NCBI GenBank assembly: GCA_965248545.1 | Contig: OZ252110.1 | Location: 2,232,001 to 2,296,000, forward strand | DNA length: 64,000 nt | DNA from: Alteromonas_E sp965248545 | Lineage (GTDB): Bacteria; Pseudomonadota; Gammaproteobacteria; Enterobacterales; Alteromonadaceae | Direction of reading: 5' to 3' | Shown: positions 42,895-52,754 of the stretch, one piece after another | How the letters are laid out: the number at the start of each line of letters is the position of its first letter | Numbering within the stretch: the stretch's first letter is position 1 | The notes under the pieces: generated by a model | Told to the model about the DNA's origin: nothing | Seen by the model: the letters and a program-made list of their open reading frames with translations, nothing else | Database searches by the model: none | Made by a program: the position numbers and the translations under genes

Positions 42895-43941
42895 ATGACA
42901 ACGAATGTCTTGATTTGTGATGATTCTGGATTTGCACGCAGGCAGATGGCGCGCTCGATCCCGGATGGTTGGGATGTCAATATTAGCTTTGCCGAGCATG
43001 GCCAACAGGCCGTTGAAGAAATTCAAAAAGGCAATGGTGATATATTGTTTCTCGATCTCAATATGCCGGTGATGGATGGGTATGAAACCATGCAATATAT
43101 CCGGAAACACGATTTACCCACATTGGTGATTGTCGTGTCAGGCGATGTTCAAGCGGAAGCGCGGAATCGCATGATGGAGATGGGCGCGCTCGATTTTATT
43201 CGCAAGCCGATAGATAACGAAAAGCTAACCACCATTTTACGCCAATATGGTGTTTACACTGGTGCGCCAGAGACCACTGGGGCTGCGGTTAAACAGTCTA
43301 AGCCAGAAGCTACCACTGCAGCGAAAAAGTCTAACCGAGAAGAAAAGCTAGATGCCTATCGCGAAATGGTCAATGTAGCGATGGGACGGGCAGGGGAAAG
43401 TCTCGCGACACTATTCGATGAGTTTATTGACTTGCCTATCCCCAACGTTAATGTACTCGAGACCAATGAGCTTCATATGGCGATTGCAGAGGTGCAACGC
43501 AACGCCGAGATTTCCGCTGTATCTAAGGGGTTTGTCAGTTCGGGAATAAGCGGCGAAGCATTGGTGCTGTTTGATGACAGTAATTTCGCCAATATGGTCG
43601 AGCTGCTGAAGTACGACGCCACTGACATCACCGAAGAACTTGAATTAGAAGCATTGATGGATGTTTCGAATATATTAATTGGGGCGTGTTTGAATGCTCT
43701 TTCAGAACAACTAAACGTGAAGTTTAGCCACAACCATCCGATCATACTGGGTCGCCATTGTGCTCTGGATGGCTTGCTGAAGTCTAATATATCCCGTTGG
43801 AACAAAGTAATGGCTATTGAAATTGGCTATGCTATTAAAAAACACGCGATTCAATTTGATTTACTATTGTTGATTCCAGGTTCCGAAATGGAGCGGGTGT
43901 ACACGCGTTTGATCGATGTGAATGAGGGGCGATTCGAATGA
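42895..43941 (+). CDS. response regulator with CheC-like phosphatase domain
   Basis: The 348-residue protein has a REC domain (residues about 4-120): VLICDDS, DILFLDLNMPVMDG with the phospho-acceptor Asp, and FIRKP with the conserved Lys. A Lys/Thr-rich linker follows, then a CheC/CheX-like domain. The first site is YREMVNVAMGRAGESLATL (Glu and Asn intact), while the second (EALMDVSNILIGACLNAL) has Asp where family members use Glu. CheC proteins dephosphorylate CheY-P. A REC fused to such a phosphatase could reset itself or a partner. It is coupled (ATGA) to a PAS-GGDEF gene. Confidence 0.85.
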   Translation: MTTNVLICDDSGFARRQMARSIPDGWDVNISFAEHGQQAVEEIQKGNGDILFLDLNMPVMDGYETMQYIRKHDLPTLVIVVSGDVQAEARNRMMEMGALDFIRKPIDNEKLTTILRQYGVYTGAPETTGAAVKQSKPEATTAAKKSNREEKLDAYREMVNVAMGRAGESLATLFDEFIDLPIPNVNVLETNELHMAIAEVQRNAEISAVSKGFVSSGISGEALVLFDDSNFANMVELLKYDATDITEELELEALMDVSNILIGACLNALSEQLNVKFSHNHPIILGRHCALDGLLKSNISRWNKVMAIEIGYAIKKHAIQFDLLLLIPGSEMERVYTRLIDVNEGRFE

Positions 43942-44897
43942 CCGATACCACTCAAGTGCTCGCCGATATGCACTGGCAATATGACTTATTGGGCACCATC
44001 GAGGTTGGAATAGTGGTTATTAACCGCGATTTTCAAGTTGAAATGTGGAATCAATTTATGGAAAACCACAGCGGGAAATTACCCAGTGGTGTGGTTGGGA
44101 AAAATCTATTCGATGTGTTTCCTGAGATCGATAAGGCCTGGTTGACCCGCAAAGCTCAACCCGTGTTTGATTTAAAAACACCGGCCTTTTTAATCTGGGA
44201 GCAACGGCCTTATTTATTTCGATTCACTACAAATCGACCCATTACGTCTGGTTCCGACCACATGTACCAGAATGTAACAATATTCCCACTCGCGACCTTG
44301 GGAGAACAGGTCGAGAAGGTCTGTATTATGGTTTACGATGTGACCGATCAGGCTTTAGCTAAGCTCAACATCGAACATTTGAATCAAGAACTTGAAGCCG
44401 TGAGTCGAATCGATGGCTTAACTAAACTGTTTAATCGCCGTTTCTGGCAAGAACAATTCGAGCGAGAATACAAACGGTCATTGCGCCGTGATGAACCTTC
44501 TACCGTTATCATGCTGGATATTGATCACTTTAAGAAAGTGAATGATACCTATGGTCACCAAGCAGGTGACAAGGTCATCCAAGCCTTGGCCGCGGTCGTG
44601 GGCTCATTCACCCGTGAAACCGATTATGCTGGTCGATATGGTGGCGAGGAGTTTGTCATCCTATTACCGGAGGCTTCTTTGGAGCACGCTCGGTATGTAG
44701 CTGAACGTTTGCGCAAAAAAGCTGAGAGCACTGTAGTTCGGCATGAAGAACACACCATCAACTTTACTGTGAGTATTGGCGCGGCAGAGTTTAGCGCGCA
44801 TTATGATACTGCTTTGGCATGGCTTGAAGATGCTGACCAAGCTTTGTATGCGGCAAAACAAAACGGTAGAAATCAGGTCAAAGTTCACCAGCAATAA
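43938..44897 (+). CDS. PAS-GGDEF diguanylate cyclase
   Basis: The 319-residue protein has a PAS domain (about residues 12-145, GTIEVGIVVINRDFQVEMWNQFMENHSG) and a GGDEF domain starting LNQELEAVSRIDGLTKLFNRRFW. The active site is GGEEF near residue 235, and RETD five residues before it is the c-di-GMP inhibitory site. It should make c-di-GMP with product feedback. No membrane helix is present. It overlaps the REC-CheC gene by 4 nt, so the two probably form a signalling pair that ties phosphorylation to c-di-GMP output. Confidence 0.92.
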   Translation: MTDTTQVLADMHWQYDLLGTIEVGIVVINRDFQVEMWNQFMENHSGKLPSGVVGKNLFDVFPEIDKAWLTRKAQPVFDLKTPAFLIWEQRPYLFRFTTNRPITSGSDHMYQNVTIFPLATLGEQVEKVCIMVYDVTDQALAKLNIEHLNQELEAVSRIDGLTKLFNRRFWQEQFEREYKRSLRRDEPSTVIMLDIDHFKKVNDTYGHQAGDKVIQALAAVVGSFTRETDYAGRYGGEEFVILLPEASLEHARYVAERLRKKAESTVVRHEEHTINFTVSIGAAEFSAHYDTALAWLEDADQALYAAKQNGRNQVKVHQQ

Positions 44898-44911
44898 TCG
44901 GTGAGCGAACA

Positions 44912-46291
44912 CTACTGTCTTGCTTCTAACGCATTGATTTTGTGGCGTAGGCTGTACAAGAACAACAGGCTGGGTGTCACCATAAGTGCTGTGATGATAA
45001 AAAACAGTGTCCAGTTACCATCCAATGCATCAACGATAAAACCACTGCTGGCAGACAAGAGGGTACGGCTTAACGCACCTAAAGAGGCCATCAGTGCGTA
45101 TTGTGAAGCTGAAAACGTTTTATTACAAAGCAGTGATATAAAGGCGACCAAGGCCACTGTACTCCACGCTGCGGTAAATCCGTCGATGACGATGGTTGCG
45201 ATAAACAGCGGTTTGCTTGGACCGACTTGGGCGATCCATGAAAACATAAGGTTACTGGCTGCCATGGCGATGCCGGCAATCATAAGGCCTCGATAAATTC
45301 CGTATCGCACATTAACCAGTCCGCCAATCACTGCAAAGATAATTGTCACCCACCAGTTTAGGAGTTTTGATAATGTGCCGATTTCAGTATTGCTAAAACC
45401 AATTTCTTTGTAAAACACAATGCTCATTCGGCCCAGAAACGCTTCACCGATTTTGAATAAAAAGATAAAAAGCAGCATTGATACAGCAAGCTTGACGCCG
45501 TTGCGAGAGAAGAACTCTTTAAATGGCTCCACTAATGTCACCGCAAACCACGTAAGTAGTCGAGTCGACGTGTTGGATTGCGCGTTGTGGAACTTCTGTT
45601 GGTAAAACTGAGCAGCCTGCTCACGCTCCTGTTCTCGATTGGTGTTGGGCTCAACGACGAGCCACACGACTATGTGTAAGACAAGCATTACAAGCGCTAA
45701 AACATAGTACACCTGATGCCATTCCCAGCTGGGCAAATCAGCAATAAAGAAGGGGATAGCGCCCAGACCACCATAGCCAGTCCACCACCCCGCAGTCGCC
45801 ATAGCCGAGCCTGCACTGAGTTTTTGCTTTTCATTGTCGCCGATTATGTCAATGCGATAGGCATCAATCGCAACATCTTGGCTGGCACTGAAAATCGCAA
45901 TGAGTAGGCCGCAAACGGCAACTGCAAATGGGTGTTGATCCAATTGCAACGACGCCATGCTGAAGCAGCTCAAAATAACGCCCCACTGGGTCAGTACTAT
46001 CCAACTGCGGCGCTGCCCTAAGCGGGAGGTCAGTGGTCCTAGTTTGAGACTATCTACCAGCGGTGACCACAAGAAATTAACCGAATAAGCAACGAAGATA
46101 ACGCCGAACAGTCCAATTGCACCGCGTGACAAGCCGCCATCTTTAAGCCACGCAGAGAGTGCTGAGCCAATCATTACCCACGGAAATCCGCTTGCCATAC
46201 CAAAACAGAAAATAGTCGCCATGCGTCGATCGCGATAGTGGCTGAGCGATTCAAAAAAAGAGGTTGGCTTTGCTAACAACTGATTTACCAA
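44912..46291 (-). CDS. AmpG-like muropeptide permease (MFS)
   Basis: The 459-residue transporter has about 12-14 membrane helices. The opening (RRMATIFCFGMASGFPWVMIGSALSAWLKDGGLSRGAIGLFG) and SPLVDSLKLGPLTSRLGQRRSWIVLTQ resemble AmpG, which imports anhydromuropeptides for recycling. IAIFSASQDVAIDAYRIDII is the family D-x-A-x-D-A-Y-R block. A longer central loop and ATIVIDGFTAAWSTVALVAF are in line. It starts at TTG without a clear ribosome site, so the exact start is uncertain. It is convergent with the GGDEF gene (14-nt gap). Confidence 0.82.
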   Translation of the reverse strand: MVNQLLAKPTSFFESLSHYRDRRMATIFCFGMASGFPWVMIGSALSAWLKDGGLSRGAIGLFGVIFVAYSVNFLWSPLVDSLKLGPLTSRLGQRRSWIVLTQWGVILSCFSMASLQLDQHPFAVAVCGLLIAIFSASQDVAIDAYRIDIIGDNEKQKLSAGSAMATAGWWTGYGGLGAIPFFIADLPSWEWHQVYYVLALVMLVLHIVVWLVVEPNTNREQEREQAAQFYQQKFHNAQSNTSTRLLTWFAVTLVEPFKEFFSRNGVKLAVSMLLFIFLFKIGEAFLGRMSIVFYKEIGFSNTEIGTLSKLLNWWVTIIFAVIGGLVNVRYGIYRGLMIAGIAMAASNLMFSWIAQVGPSKPLFIATIVIDGFTAAWSTVALVAFISLLCNKTFSASQYALMASLGALSRTLLSASSGFIVDALDGNWTLFFIITALMVTPSLLFLYSLRHKINALEARQ

Positions 46292-46391
46292 TAGGACTTT
46301 TCGAGTAAGTGCACGTTACCAGATATTAAGCGCGAACACCTAGCATCAAACGTGAGCGTTGGTGAATTAATCGTTTTAGCAATAGCGTTGG

Positions 46392-46712
46392 TTAGGGCCT
46401 GATACCAACACAGTCGAAGGGACACAACCCCCGACCTTCTAGGTAGTGTAAACAGTTGCTGAGTTCGTCATGTAAAATAGTGTCATGCGCGAGTTTGGGT
46501 TCAGGCCAATAGTGCAACTGGTGCAGCACATGCCAGAAAACGCGTTCTTTTTGACTGTATGGTTCGGTGCGATCTTCAACCTGCGCCCATTCTTCTAGCG
46601 TATCCCAAAAAAACAATTGGAGTTCGGCATGAGGCAATTCACCGCGCCAAAACGCACTTAAGTAGAACGCCAATTGTTTAGCTTTTTGATCGATGAATGA
46701 GGCTATTTGCAC
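46392..46712 (-). CDS. conserved hypothetical protein
   Basis: The 106-residue soluble protein has a helical pattern: FYLSAFWRGELPHAELQLFFWDTLEEW, then RVFWHVLHQLHYWPE. It ends CLHYLEGRGLCPFDCVGIRP, with two cysteines near the end. I believe this resembles a conserved gammaproteobacterial family of unknown function. No catalytic motif is evident. It lies between AmpG-like and DUF3530 genes in the same orientation with 100-115 nt gaps on each side, which hold nothing clear. Confidence 0.6.
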   Translation of the reverse strand: MQIASFIDQKAKQLAFYLSAFWRGELPHAELQLFFWDTLEEWAQVEDRTEPYSQKERVFWHVLHQLHYWPEPKLAHDTILHDELSNCLHYLEGRGLCPFDCVGIRP

Positions 46713-46828
46713 GGCTTAACGGTAATGAACTGCTGTTTGTTAAGTATAGCCGCAATTTGGATTTTTACCTGTGCGGTTGCACAAGAATTGGGCAGGAAGG
46801 GGTGAACCGCTTGATATGCGGTGTATTA

Positions 46829-47677
46829 TTACCAACCTAAAAACGTTAGCCAGCCATAAATTTCCTTAGCCATCGCATGATATTGTACTGAATTATAGTC
46901 GGTACCGATTATATCCCGCTGTCGATAGTGAATTTTTAGTCCGGTGGTCGCCTTGATCGCACGCTCTTGGGCTGTGGCTATTGACCATCGATTGTCCCAT
47001 TCGCTGGTTAGGTCTAAAACGGGGAATACGGTATTGGCAAGCTGTTCTGGGAGTTCACCATTGAGCTCTGAATCGGGCCAAAACGGGGCCGCCGTTACTA
47101 ATCCATCCGGGGCTGCGACGGTGCCTTGCTGAAAAAGTCGGATCAAACCTGCTGACGAAACGCCTTGACTGATGATCAAACGATACCCTGGTGTTGTTTG
47201 TACCTGCGCATACACTGCTTCTATTCGCTGGCTCAACGCTAAACTATAGCGTGTAAGGCTTTCTTCAGAGAGGCTTAGTTGCGCGGTCGTCGCGTTAGCT
47301 TCTGGCAGCGCAGTGCGTTGAGCGTCACTACTCAAACTAATTTTCGGTGCCGGTAGCACAACGGTATACCACCCCCAGTCGTTCAAGCGAGTCGCGACAG
47401 CACTTAACCCTTGCTGGCCGTACAGACCGTGTTGCTGTTCAGTGACGATTATGGCCACGCCGCGCGTAAGCGGTACGTGCGCTTCAGCTACTTTAACTGG
47501 AACTTGTTCTGTACCGGCAAGTAGCATTTCGATGCCATTTTGAGGTAACGACTGTTGTGTATCGTTGGCGAGATTTTCAGTTGCCGACAAAGATTGTAGG
47601 GCAAAGACTGGTGTATTGATTCCGAACACACAGAGACAGAAGAAAAGTGACAGAAATAGTTGTTCAGAACGACTCAT
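46829..47677 (-). CDS. DUF3530 exported alpha/beta hydrolase-like protein
   Basis: The 282-residue product has a signal peptide (FLSLFFCLCVFGINTPVFA) and a hydrolase-like core with an oxyanion-loop strand (GVAIIVTEQQHGLYGQQGLSAVATRLNDWGWYTVVLPAP). RLIISQGVSSAGLIRLF lies at the nucleophile elbow (Q-G-V-S-S where an active enzyme has G-x-S-x-G), and FPVLDLTSEWDNRW follows. This matches DUF3530, which is conserved in Gammaproteobacteria and of unknown activity. The periplasm is the likely site. Confidence 0.8.
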   Translation of the reverse strand: MSRSEQLFLSLFFCLCVFGINTPVFALQSLSATENLANDTQQSLPQNGIEMLLAGTEQVPVKVAEAHVPLTRGVAIIVTEQQHGLYGQQGLSAVATRLNDWGWYTVVLPAPKISLSSDAQRTALPEANATTAQLSLSEESLTRYSLALSQRIEAVYAQVQTTPGYRLIISQGVSSAGLIRLFQQGTVAAPDGLVTAAPFWPDSELNGELPEQLANTVFPVLDLTSEWDNRWSIATAQERAIKATTGLKIHYRQRDIIGTDYNSVQYHAMAKEIYGWLTFLGW

Positions 47678-47775
47678 AGTATCAATAGAACGTTACCTGC
47701 TTTTTAATAGTATCGGCTTTTTAGGGAATTTCTAAAACGAACATCAATACAACAAAGACAATTTGTGGCATTAAT

Positions 47776-47798
47776 AAAGCCGGCAGTTAGCCGGCCTT
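47776..47798 (-). terminator. intrinsic terminator after the M60 peptidase gene
   Basis: On the minus strand AAGGCCGGC, loop TAACT and GCCGGCTTT form a GC-rich hairpin with one mismatch, then ATT. It stands 11 nt after the stop codon of the large peptidase gene. Confidence 0.7.
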
Positions 47799-47808
47799 GT
47801 TATGGTAT

Positions 47809-50800
47809 CTATTGCAATTCGTCAGAAATTAATTCGAAACGATAGAACCGTTTAGCCTGATCAGCTGACAACGGTATTAAGTGCAAAAAATCGTTGGTTG
47901 CTGATTCAGTTGAGGACTTCAAATCGAATTGTTCGGTAGATTCGCCGAATGTCGTCGATAGTGGAGAAACTGTCTTCATTCTCTCATTGATTGGCGCTGC
48001 TATGGGTATATCGGTCGATTGATTGCCAAATGCAACTCTAACAATACGGTTGTTACTGCCACTTTCAGCGAAAATAATTTGACCTGACTGCGGACGTCTA
48101 AACGTCAAATCTGCCTTTCCATCGCCATCGTAATCAGCTGCCATGGGAATATCATCACTCTCGCCACCAAAGTAAGAGCGGTAAATCTGCCCATCCGAAG
48201 AATAGCGTATGAACCACATACCCATACTTGGGCGTCTCACCGCGATATCGTCAATACCGTCACCATCATAATCTGCAGGAACAGGGATGTCTTGCGTCTC
48301 ACCACCAAAGAAGCTGCGTACTATCTGGTTGTCAGAAGATCTCAAGATAAGCCATGTGCCCGAGCTTGGTCGTCTAACTGCAATGTCGTCTTTACCATCG
48401 CCATCATAATCTGCGGGTACAGGGATATCGTTTGCTTCAGAGCCAAAATATTTTCGTCTGTAATTGCTTGGTGAACTAGATTCTCTTATCACCCAAAAGC
48501 CATTACTAGGGCGACGAATGGCAATGTCGGTAATACCATCGCCGTCATAATCCGCCGGTACAGGAATATCACCCGGCTCAGTCCCAAAAGTGAGCCTAAA
48601 AATTGCGCCATTGCTAGACTGCTTAATTAGCCACTGCCCACTAGTCGAACGGTAAACTGCAATATCAGCTATGCCATCTCCGTCAAAGTCTCCCGATATA
48701 GGAACATCAGTAGACTGACTGCCGAAGAAATGGCGATCGATAATCCCGTTTGTACTCCTCTTGATGTATTGATAGCCGTTAGTTGGGCGACGTAAAACTA
48801 AATCTGCGACGCCATCACCGTCATAATCAAACTTTATGGTATTCGTAAACGGTCTATCGTTTGGATCTGTTGGAGACGTTCCTGCTTCGTCTTCATCACC
48901 GTCATTGACACCGTCATTATCGGTGTCAGCGTTATTTGGATCGGTACCGAGATTAAACTCTTCTAGATTGGTGAGACCATCCTCGTCGATGTCTGCGTTT
49001 GCGTCTGCAGGGTCAGTATCGTCAAGCTGGTTGAGCCACTCCCAGGCATCTTGCATTCCGTCTGCATCATTGTCGATATCATCAAGTCCATAGGTTTGTA
49101 CCAACAAATCAAACTGGGCCTGAATCTCATCAATGTAGCTCTGATCAAAGTCGTTGATATAGAAATCATAGCGAGGTTGTTGATAGCCAACCTTGTCATA
49201 CATTGCGTTATGATAGGTTAAATAGTCGTCATAACTCATGGGCGCGACTTGTTCACGGTAACGCTGGATCAAGCCGGCAACGCGGCCACTCGGCGTATAG
49301 GTTTGAGCCAATTCTGTGGCTAACTCATCCGTTGGGATAATCCCCCAAAAGTGGAAAAATGGCGCCATGTTATAGCCTAATGCGATACTGGCGGCTTTGA
49401 TGTATTCATCTCGGCTGACAATAAATGGCCGTTCAGGACAGGCCGGGGCCTCTCTGTCTTCTAATGCTATATAAAACTGACCATTCACTGCTCCTAAACC
49501 CGATGACCAACCGAATAGTCGCACCAAGTCACCGAACTTTGCCCAGCTGCGGGACTGATAATGCAGCATGTTTTGATCGCCTAATGGTGCTTCATCATCG
49601 TAAATCATTGGTTTATTATCGCGAAATACTGGTGTAATAATCCAGTCAAACAGTGCCTGGTTGAAAGTGAGTATTTCATTTTCGGTTCGCGTGTAGAGAA
49701 AAGCGTCGTCTATTGGCAACCCATACACCAGGTTGTTGGTTGCCATTGCAAGCGTGTGGACCACTGATTCCGCTTCAATAAATGCGCAAGAGTCTTCATA
49801 CGCAGACCCATAATCCAAGGTCGGATGCAATACGTTATGACCCATTTCATGGAAAAACGTAGTATGCGGTCTTGTACGGAGCACGGTTAATGGATTCCAC
49901 TCTTCATCTCTCTCCATTTCCCAAGTAGGGATAACCATCGGATATCCCGCACCGTATGCCGGGGTAACGAGCCGTGTATCAAAGGTATAGAACTCTGCCC
50001 TTGCGCGATCGCGAGGTCTTCCTGCTGCGACTCTTTCAGCATCGAGAAGAGAGTTCCATCGCGCCATGATTGCATCCGGATTATCGATATCCTGGATGAA
50101 ACGTGTTGGGATGCTGAACATGAATTTATCCGACTCGAAATCCGCCCAAGGTGCCCCAGTCTCAGCGACTTGTATTAACCAGTCTGCAACATCAGTTTGA
50201 CGTCCTGCTCGATAGGAAAAATACGGTGATTGAACCACGTTATCTAAACTGATGGTATGCCATCCAAGTGCCGACCCATCAGGCACTTTCAAATAAACAC
50301 CACCACCTAGTGGGTTACCAATCGATATCTGGGTACTGTTAAGCGGAAACTCCGTTGAAATATCGGGGAAACGGTTAATCGCCCCGATATAGTCGTAATC
50401 CATGTTCCTAAAATGGACACCGACAATGATGCTTAATCCTTGGTTAACGAGCTCTTGGGGCACGGTCACCGTCGCAATATCGCCCGCAGCAAGGTAATAC
50501 CCTGATGGGCGCACGACACGCTCCTGATCGGTTTGCGGTGCCAGCGGATCGGTTTGGTAAGTGGCATCCAACTCCACTGAGACGCCAGCAAGCCTTGGCG
50601 TTGTATCCGCCACATCGCCAGGCGCCACCGCATGATGTTCGAATACCACACCTTGCATCGTATCAACGAATTCGGAGGTAAAACGTTTGTCTAACACATA
50701 GCCTTGACTGAGTTGAAGTGCGCGGTCAAGTGGGGGTAAATCCATGTATAGGTATTGCGTTCCATCTGTATAGAGAGGCTCATACGCATCCTCGTATGCC

Positions 50801-51654
50801 TGAGTAAATTCGAATAATTTCTCTTGGATTAAGTCGTATTCACTGCCGTTTAACCCTAGCTCAATGCTTGAGAAAACGGTTTCCAGTGCCTGTGTTGAAA
50901 GCGGGTTTTGACCGCTGATGTGATCCACCAGCGATTGAAAATCTTGATTAACAAGTGACTCGCGCACACCGTTGCGCTTTATGAACTGTAAGTCAGCAAT
51001 ATCAAACTGACCGACGAATGGGTAAACCGGCGCATTGTAGGCGCCTCCGAGTGTCACATTGTTGTTCAGCAATGCCTGATACAAGAGGTTTTCATCAACA
51101 AATGAACTAAACTGACCAACATAACTAGTTCCATTTATGTTTACTACCCAACTCCGGTTGGAGAGCTTGAGGTCGATAGAAACCGTATGCCATTGGTCAA
51201 CTGATACGGCTTCTAGGCCTTTCCAGTTATAATTTTCAGTACTAGAATCGTCGGAGTAGTTCCATAGCAATGTGCCATTGTCAACTAAAAGCCTGATGCC
51301 ACCATGCTGCCAAATTGCTGAGTCAGGAGCATCGGCAATTGCAAACAACAAAGGGTTTATGTCGATTGCGCTATAGCGGAATTTGAAGGTGATACGGATA
51401 TCTTGCGAAATATCACTAAAAAGGGTTTGGTTTAACGCTGCAGGCAAGTTTACAACGCCTTCTTCACCGAGCGTAATGTAAGGTAATTCGCCATCGATGC
51501 CATAGCTTACATCTTGCCCTGAAGTTGTTGCATCAAAGCTTGCAACAGAGTCCTGAACGTTTGAATTGAAATCGAAGGCAGCAACAGGAACAGGCTCCTG
51601 AGAAAAAACACTACATGTGCATAACAACATAAAAGACAAAAACACAGTACGCAT
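47809..51654 (-). CDS. secreted M60-like metallopeptidase with Ca-binding and FG-GAP/VCBS repeats
   Basis: The start is ATG 51654 (GAGGTAG upstream; the frame is open for 59 more codons without function). The 1281-residue product has a signal peptide (MRTVFLSFMLLCTCSVFS), a LamG-like fold (residues about 20-210), and a long middle that contains TFFHEMGHNVLH. His602, Glu603 and His606, with Glu620 behind, fit the M60/gluzincin motif H-E-x-x-H-x(8,28)-E. Next come Asp-rich thrombospondin-type-3-like calcium motifs (DADGMQDAWEW, DTDNDGVNDGDEDEAGT), six FG-GAP/VCBS-like repeats and a short tail. It probably degrades glycoproteins such as mucins outside the cell. Confidence 0.85.
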   Translation of the reverse strand: MRTVFLSFMLLCTCSVFSQEPVPVAAFDFNSNVQDSVASFDATTSGQDVSYGIDGELPYITLGEEGVVNLPAALNQTLFSDISQDIRITFKFRYSAIDINPLLFAIADAPDSAIWQHGGIRLLVDNGTLLWNYSDDSSTENYNWKGLEAVSVDQWHTVSIDLKLSNRSWVVNINGTSYVGQFSSFVDENLLYQALLNNNVTLGGAYNAPVYPFVGQFDIADLQFIKRNGVRESLVNQDFQSLVDHISGQNPLSTQALETVFSSIELGLNGSEYDLIQEKLFEFTQAYEDAYEPLYTDGTQYLYMDLPPLDRALQLSQGYVLDKRFTSEFVDTMQGVVFEHHAVAPGDVADTTPRLAGVSVELDATYQTDPLAPQTDQERVVRPSGYYLAAGDIATVTVPQELVNQGLSIIVGVHFRNMDYDYIGAINRFPDISTEFPLNSTQISIGNPLGGGVYLKVPDGSALGWHTISLDNVVQSPYFSYRAGRQTDVADWLIQVAETGAPWADFESDKFMFSIPTRFIQDIDNPDAIMARWNSLLDAERVAAGRPRDRARAEFYTFDTRLVTPAYGAGYPMVIPTWEMERDEEWNPLTVLRTRPHTTFFHEMGHNVLHPTLDYGSAYEDSCAFIEAESVVHTLAMATNNLVYGLPIDDAFLYTRTENEILTFNQALFDWIITPVFRDNKPMIYDDEAPLGDQNMLHYQSRSWAKFGDLVRLFGWSSGLGAVNGQFYIALEDREAPACPERPFIVSRDEYIKAASIALGYNMAPFFHFWGIIPTDELATELAQTYTPSGRVAGLIQRYREQVAPMSYDDYLTYHNAMYDKVGYQQPRYDFYINDFDQSYIDEIQAQFDLLVQTYGLDDIDNDADGMQDAWEWLNQLDDTDPADANADIDEDGLTNLEEFNLGTDPNNADTDNDGVNDGDEDEAGTSPTDPNDRPFTNTIKFDYDGDGVADLVLRRPTNGYQYIKRSTNGIIDRHFFGSQSTDVPISGDFDGDGIADIAVYRSTSGQWLIKQSSNGAIFRLTFGTEPGDIPVPADYDGDGITDIAIRRPSNGFWVIRESSSPSNYRRKYFGSEANDIPVPADYDGDGKDDIAVRRPSSGTWLILRSSDNQIVRSFFGGETQDIPVPADYDGDGIDDIAVRRPSMGMWFIRYSSDGQIYRSYFGGESDDIPMAADYDGDGKADLTFRRPQSGQIIFAESGSNNRIVRVAFGNQSTDIPIAAPINERMKTVSPLSTTFGESTEQFDLKSSTESATNDFLHLIPLSADQAKRFYRFELISDELQ
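47988..48834 (-). repeat. six tandem FG-GAP/VCBS-like units of about 46 codons
   Basis: Within the M60 peptidase, six units share DYDGDGxxDIAxRRPSxGxW, then an xxFGxxxxDIPVPA end. They are about 138 nt each and visibly similar at DNA level. Each DGDG loop likely holds calcium. Units 2 to 5 are closest, suggesting recent duplication. Confidence 0.85.
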
Positions 51655-51938
51655 TGCTACCTCAACTTCTTCTACAATTTTTGACCTAGAAAGGATAGCA
51701 CGGTGCAGCCTGTAATGCTGTCTGAATAAACTATGGTTGCTAGTCTCCCCCCAAGACTTTATACGATGAACTCTATTTGATGTGAGGTCGTTATTTGGGC
51801 TTTTCTTTATGTTGCCTCGTGTTGGTTGCATTTAAACATCCGAAGCCGATCATATTTGGAAACAGTTTCTGACTTTGAGACCTTAATGGTCCTGTGTAAC
51901 GTGTCCAAGTGTTGAGATTTGTTTTGGGACAATTATCT

Positions 51939-52754
51939 ATGTCAATTTTCTCCGTTAAAAACACCATTATTGCATTTGGTTGTTGCGCGATATTCTTCTC
52001 AACGCCTGCGTTGGCAATCAGGCTTGAAGTTTCGCCGGATGCCAATTGGGCAGTGCATGTTGGCTCGGCAATCCTTTTGTATTTGCATATCGGCGGAGGC
52101 GCGCTGGGTATTGTTTCAGGCCTTCTTGCGAGCCTGACCGTTAAGGGAAGCGCACTGCATCGAAAAGCCGGTGTTGTATTTCTGTGGGCAATGTTCATCT
52201 GTTATGTGATTGGTGCGTTAGTTGCTCCATTTTTGAACTCACAGCAAAGCACCAATTTCGTTGCGGGCATTCTTGCGCTTTACTTATTGTTATCGGGTGT
52301 CTCGGCGTCAAGGCGAAGACGTTTTGTTGCGGGCACGCCAGAAAAAGTCGGTTTGATTGTGGCATTACTGATAACGAGCATCGGCATGATTTTTATGGTT
52401 TTAGCTGCCAGCAGCCCCGATGGGTCGATGGACGGCTCTCCTCCACAGGCTTATGTATTATTTATTGCAGCTGGAGGCGCAGCGCTCTGCGGCGAGATCA
52501 TGGCCTTGTACAAGCGGGTATTGTCTCCAACGGCACGCGTTATTAGGCACTTGTGGCGTATGAGCATGTCCTTTTTTATCGCCTCAGGCTCGGCGTTTTT
52601 CGGGCAAGCAGAGTTTTTTCCGGTTTGGTTCAATGACAGTTTATTCCCATTATTGCTGGGGTTCTTCCCAATACTGGTGTTGATTCTGTACGTGGGAAAA
52701 TTCGCGGTTAAAGCGCTATTAAAAAGGCGGCAAACTGCATCACCGCCAACCTAA
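51939..52754 (+). CDS. DUF2306-like multi-pass membrane protein
   Basis: The protein of about 271 residues has about seven hydrophobic segments. ILLYLHIGGGALGIVSGLLASLTVKGSALHRKAGVVFLWAMFICY is the H-I-x-x-G-x-x-A-x-x-x-G and L-H-R-K-x-G pattern of DUF2306. HLWRMSMSFFIASGSAFFGQA closes the core with conserved histidine. ATG 51939 is chosen over GTG 51909 because GGGA is spaced well before it. The family binds haem or electrons in some proposals, but no function is established. It converges on the XRE gene with a 4-nt overlap. Confidence 0.75.
   Translation: MSIFSVKNTIIAFGCCAIFFSTPALAIRLEVSPDANWAVHVGSAILLYLHIGGGALGIVSGLLASLTVKGSALHRKAGVVFLWAMFICYVIGALVAPFLNSQQSTNFVAGILALYLLLSGVSASRRRRFVAGTPEKVGLIVALLITSIGMIFMVLAASSPDGSMDGSPPQAYVLFIAAGGAALCGEIMALYKRVLSPTARVIRHLWRMSMSFFIASGSAFFGQAEFFPVWFNDSLFPLLLGFFPILVLILYVGKFAVKALLKRRQTASPPT

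Noticed and set aside
51791..52198. Minus-strand frame over the DUF2306 gene
   Set aside because: It is antisense to a clear membrane-protein gene and has no known motif.
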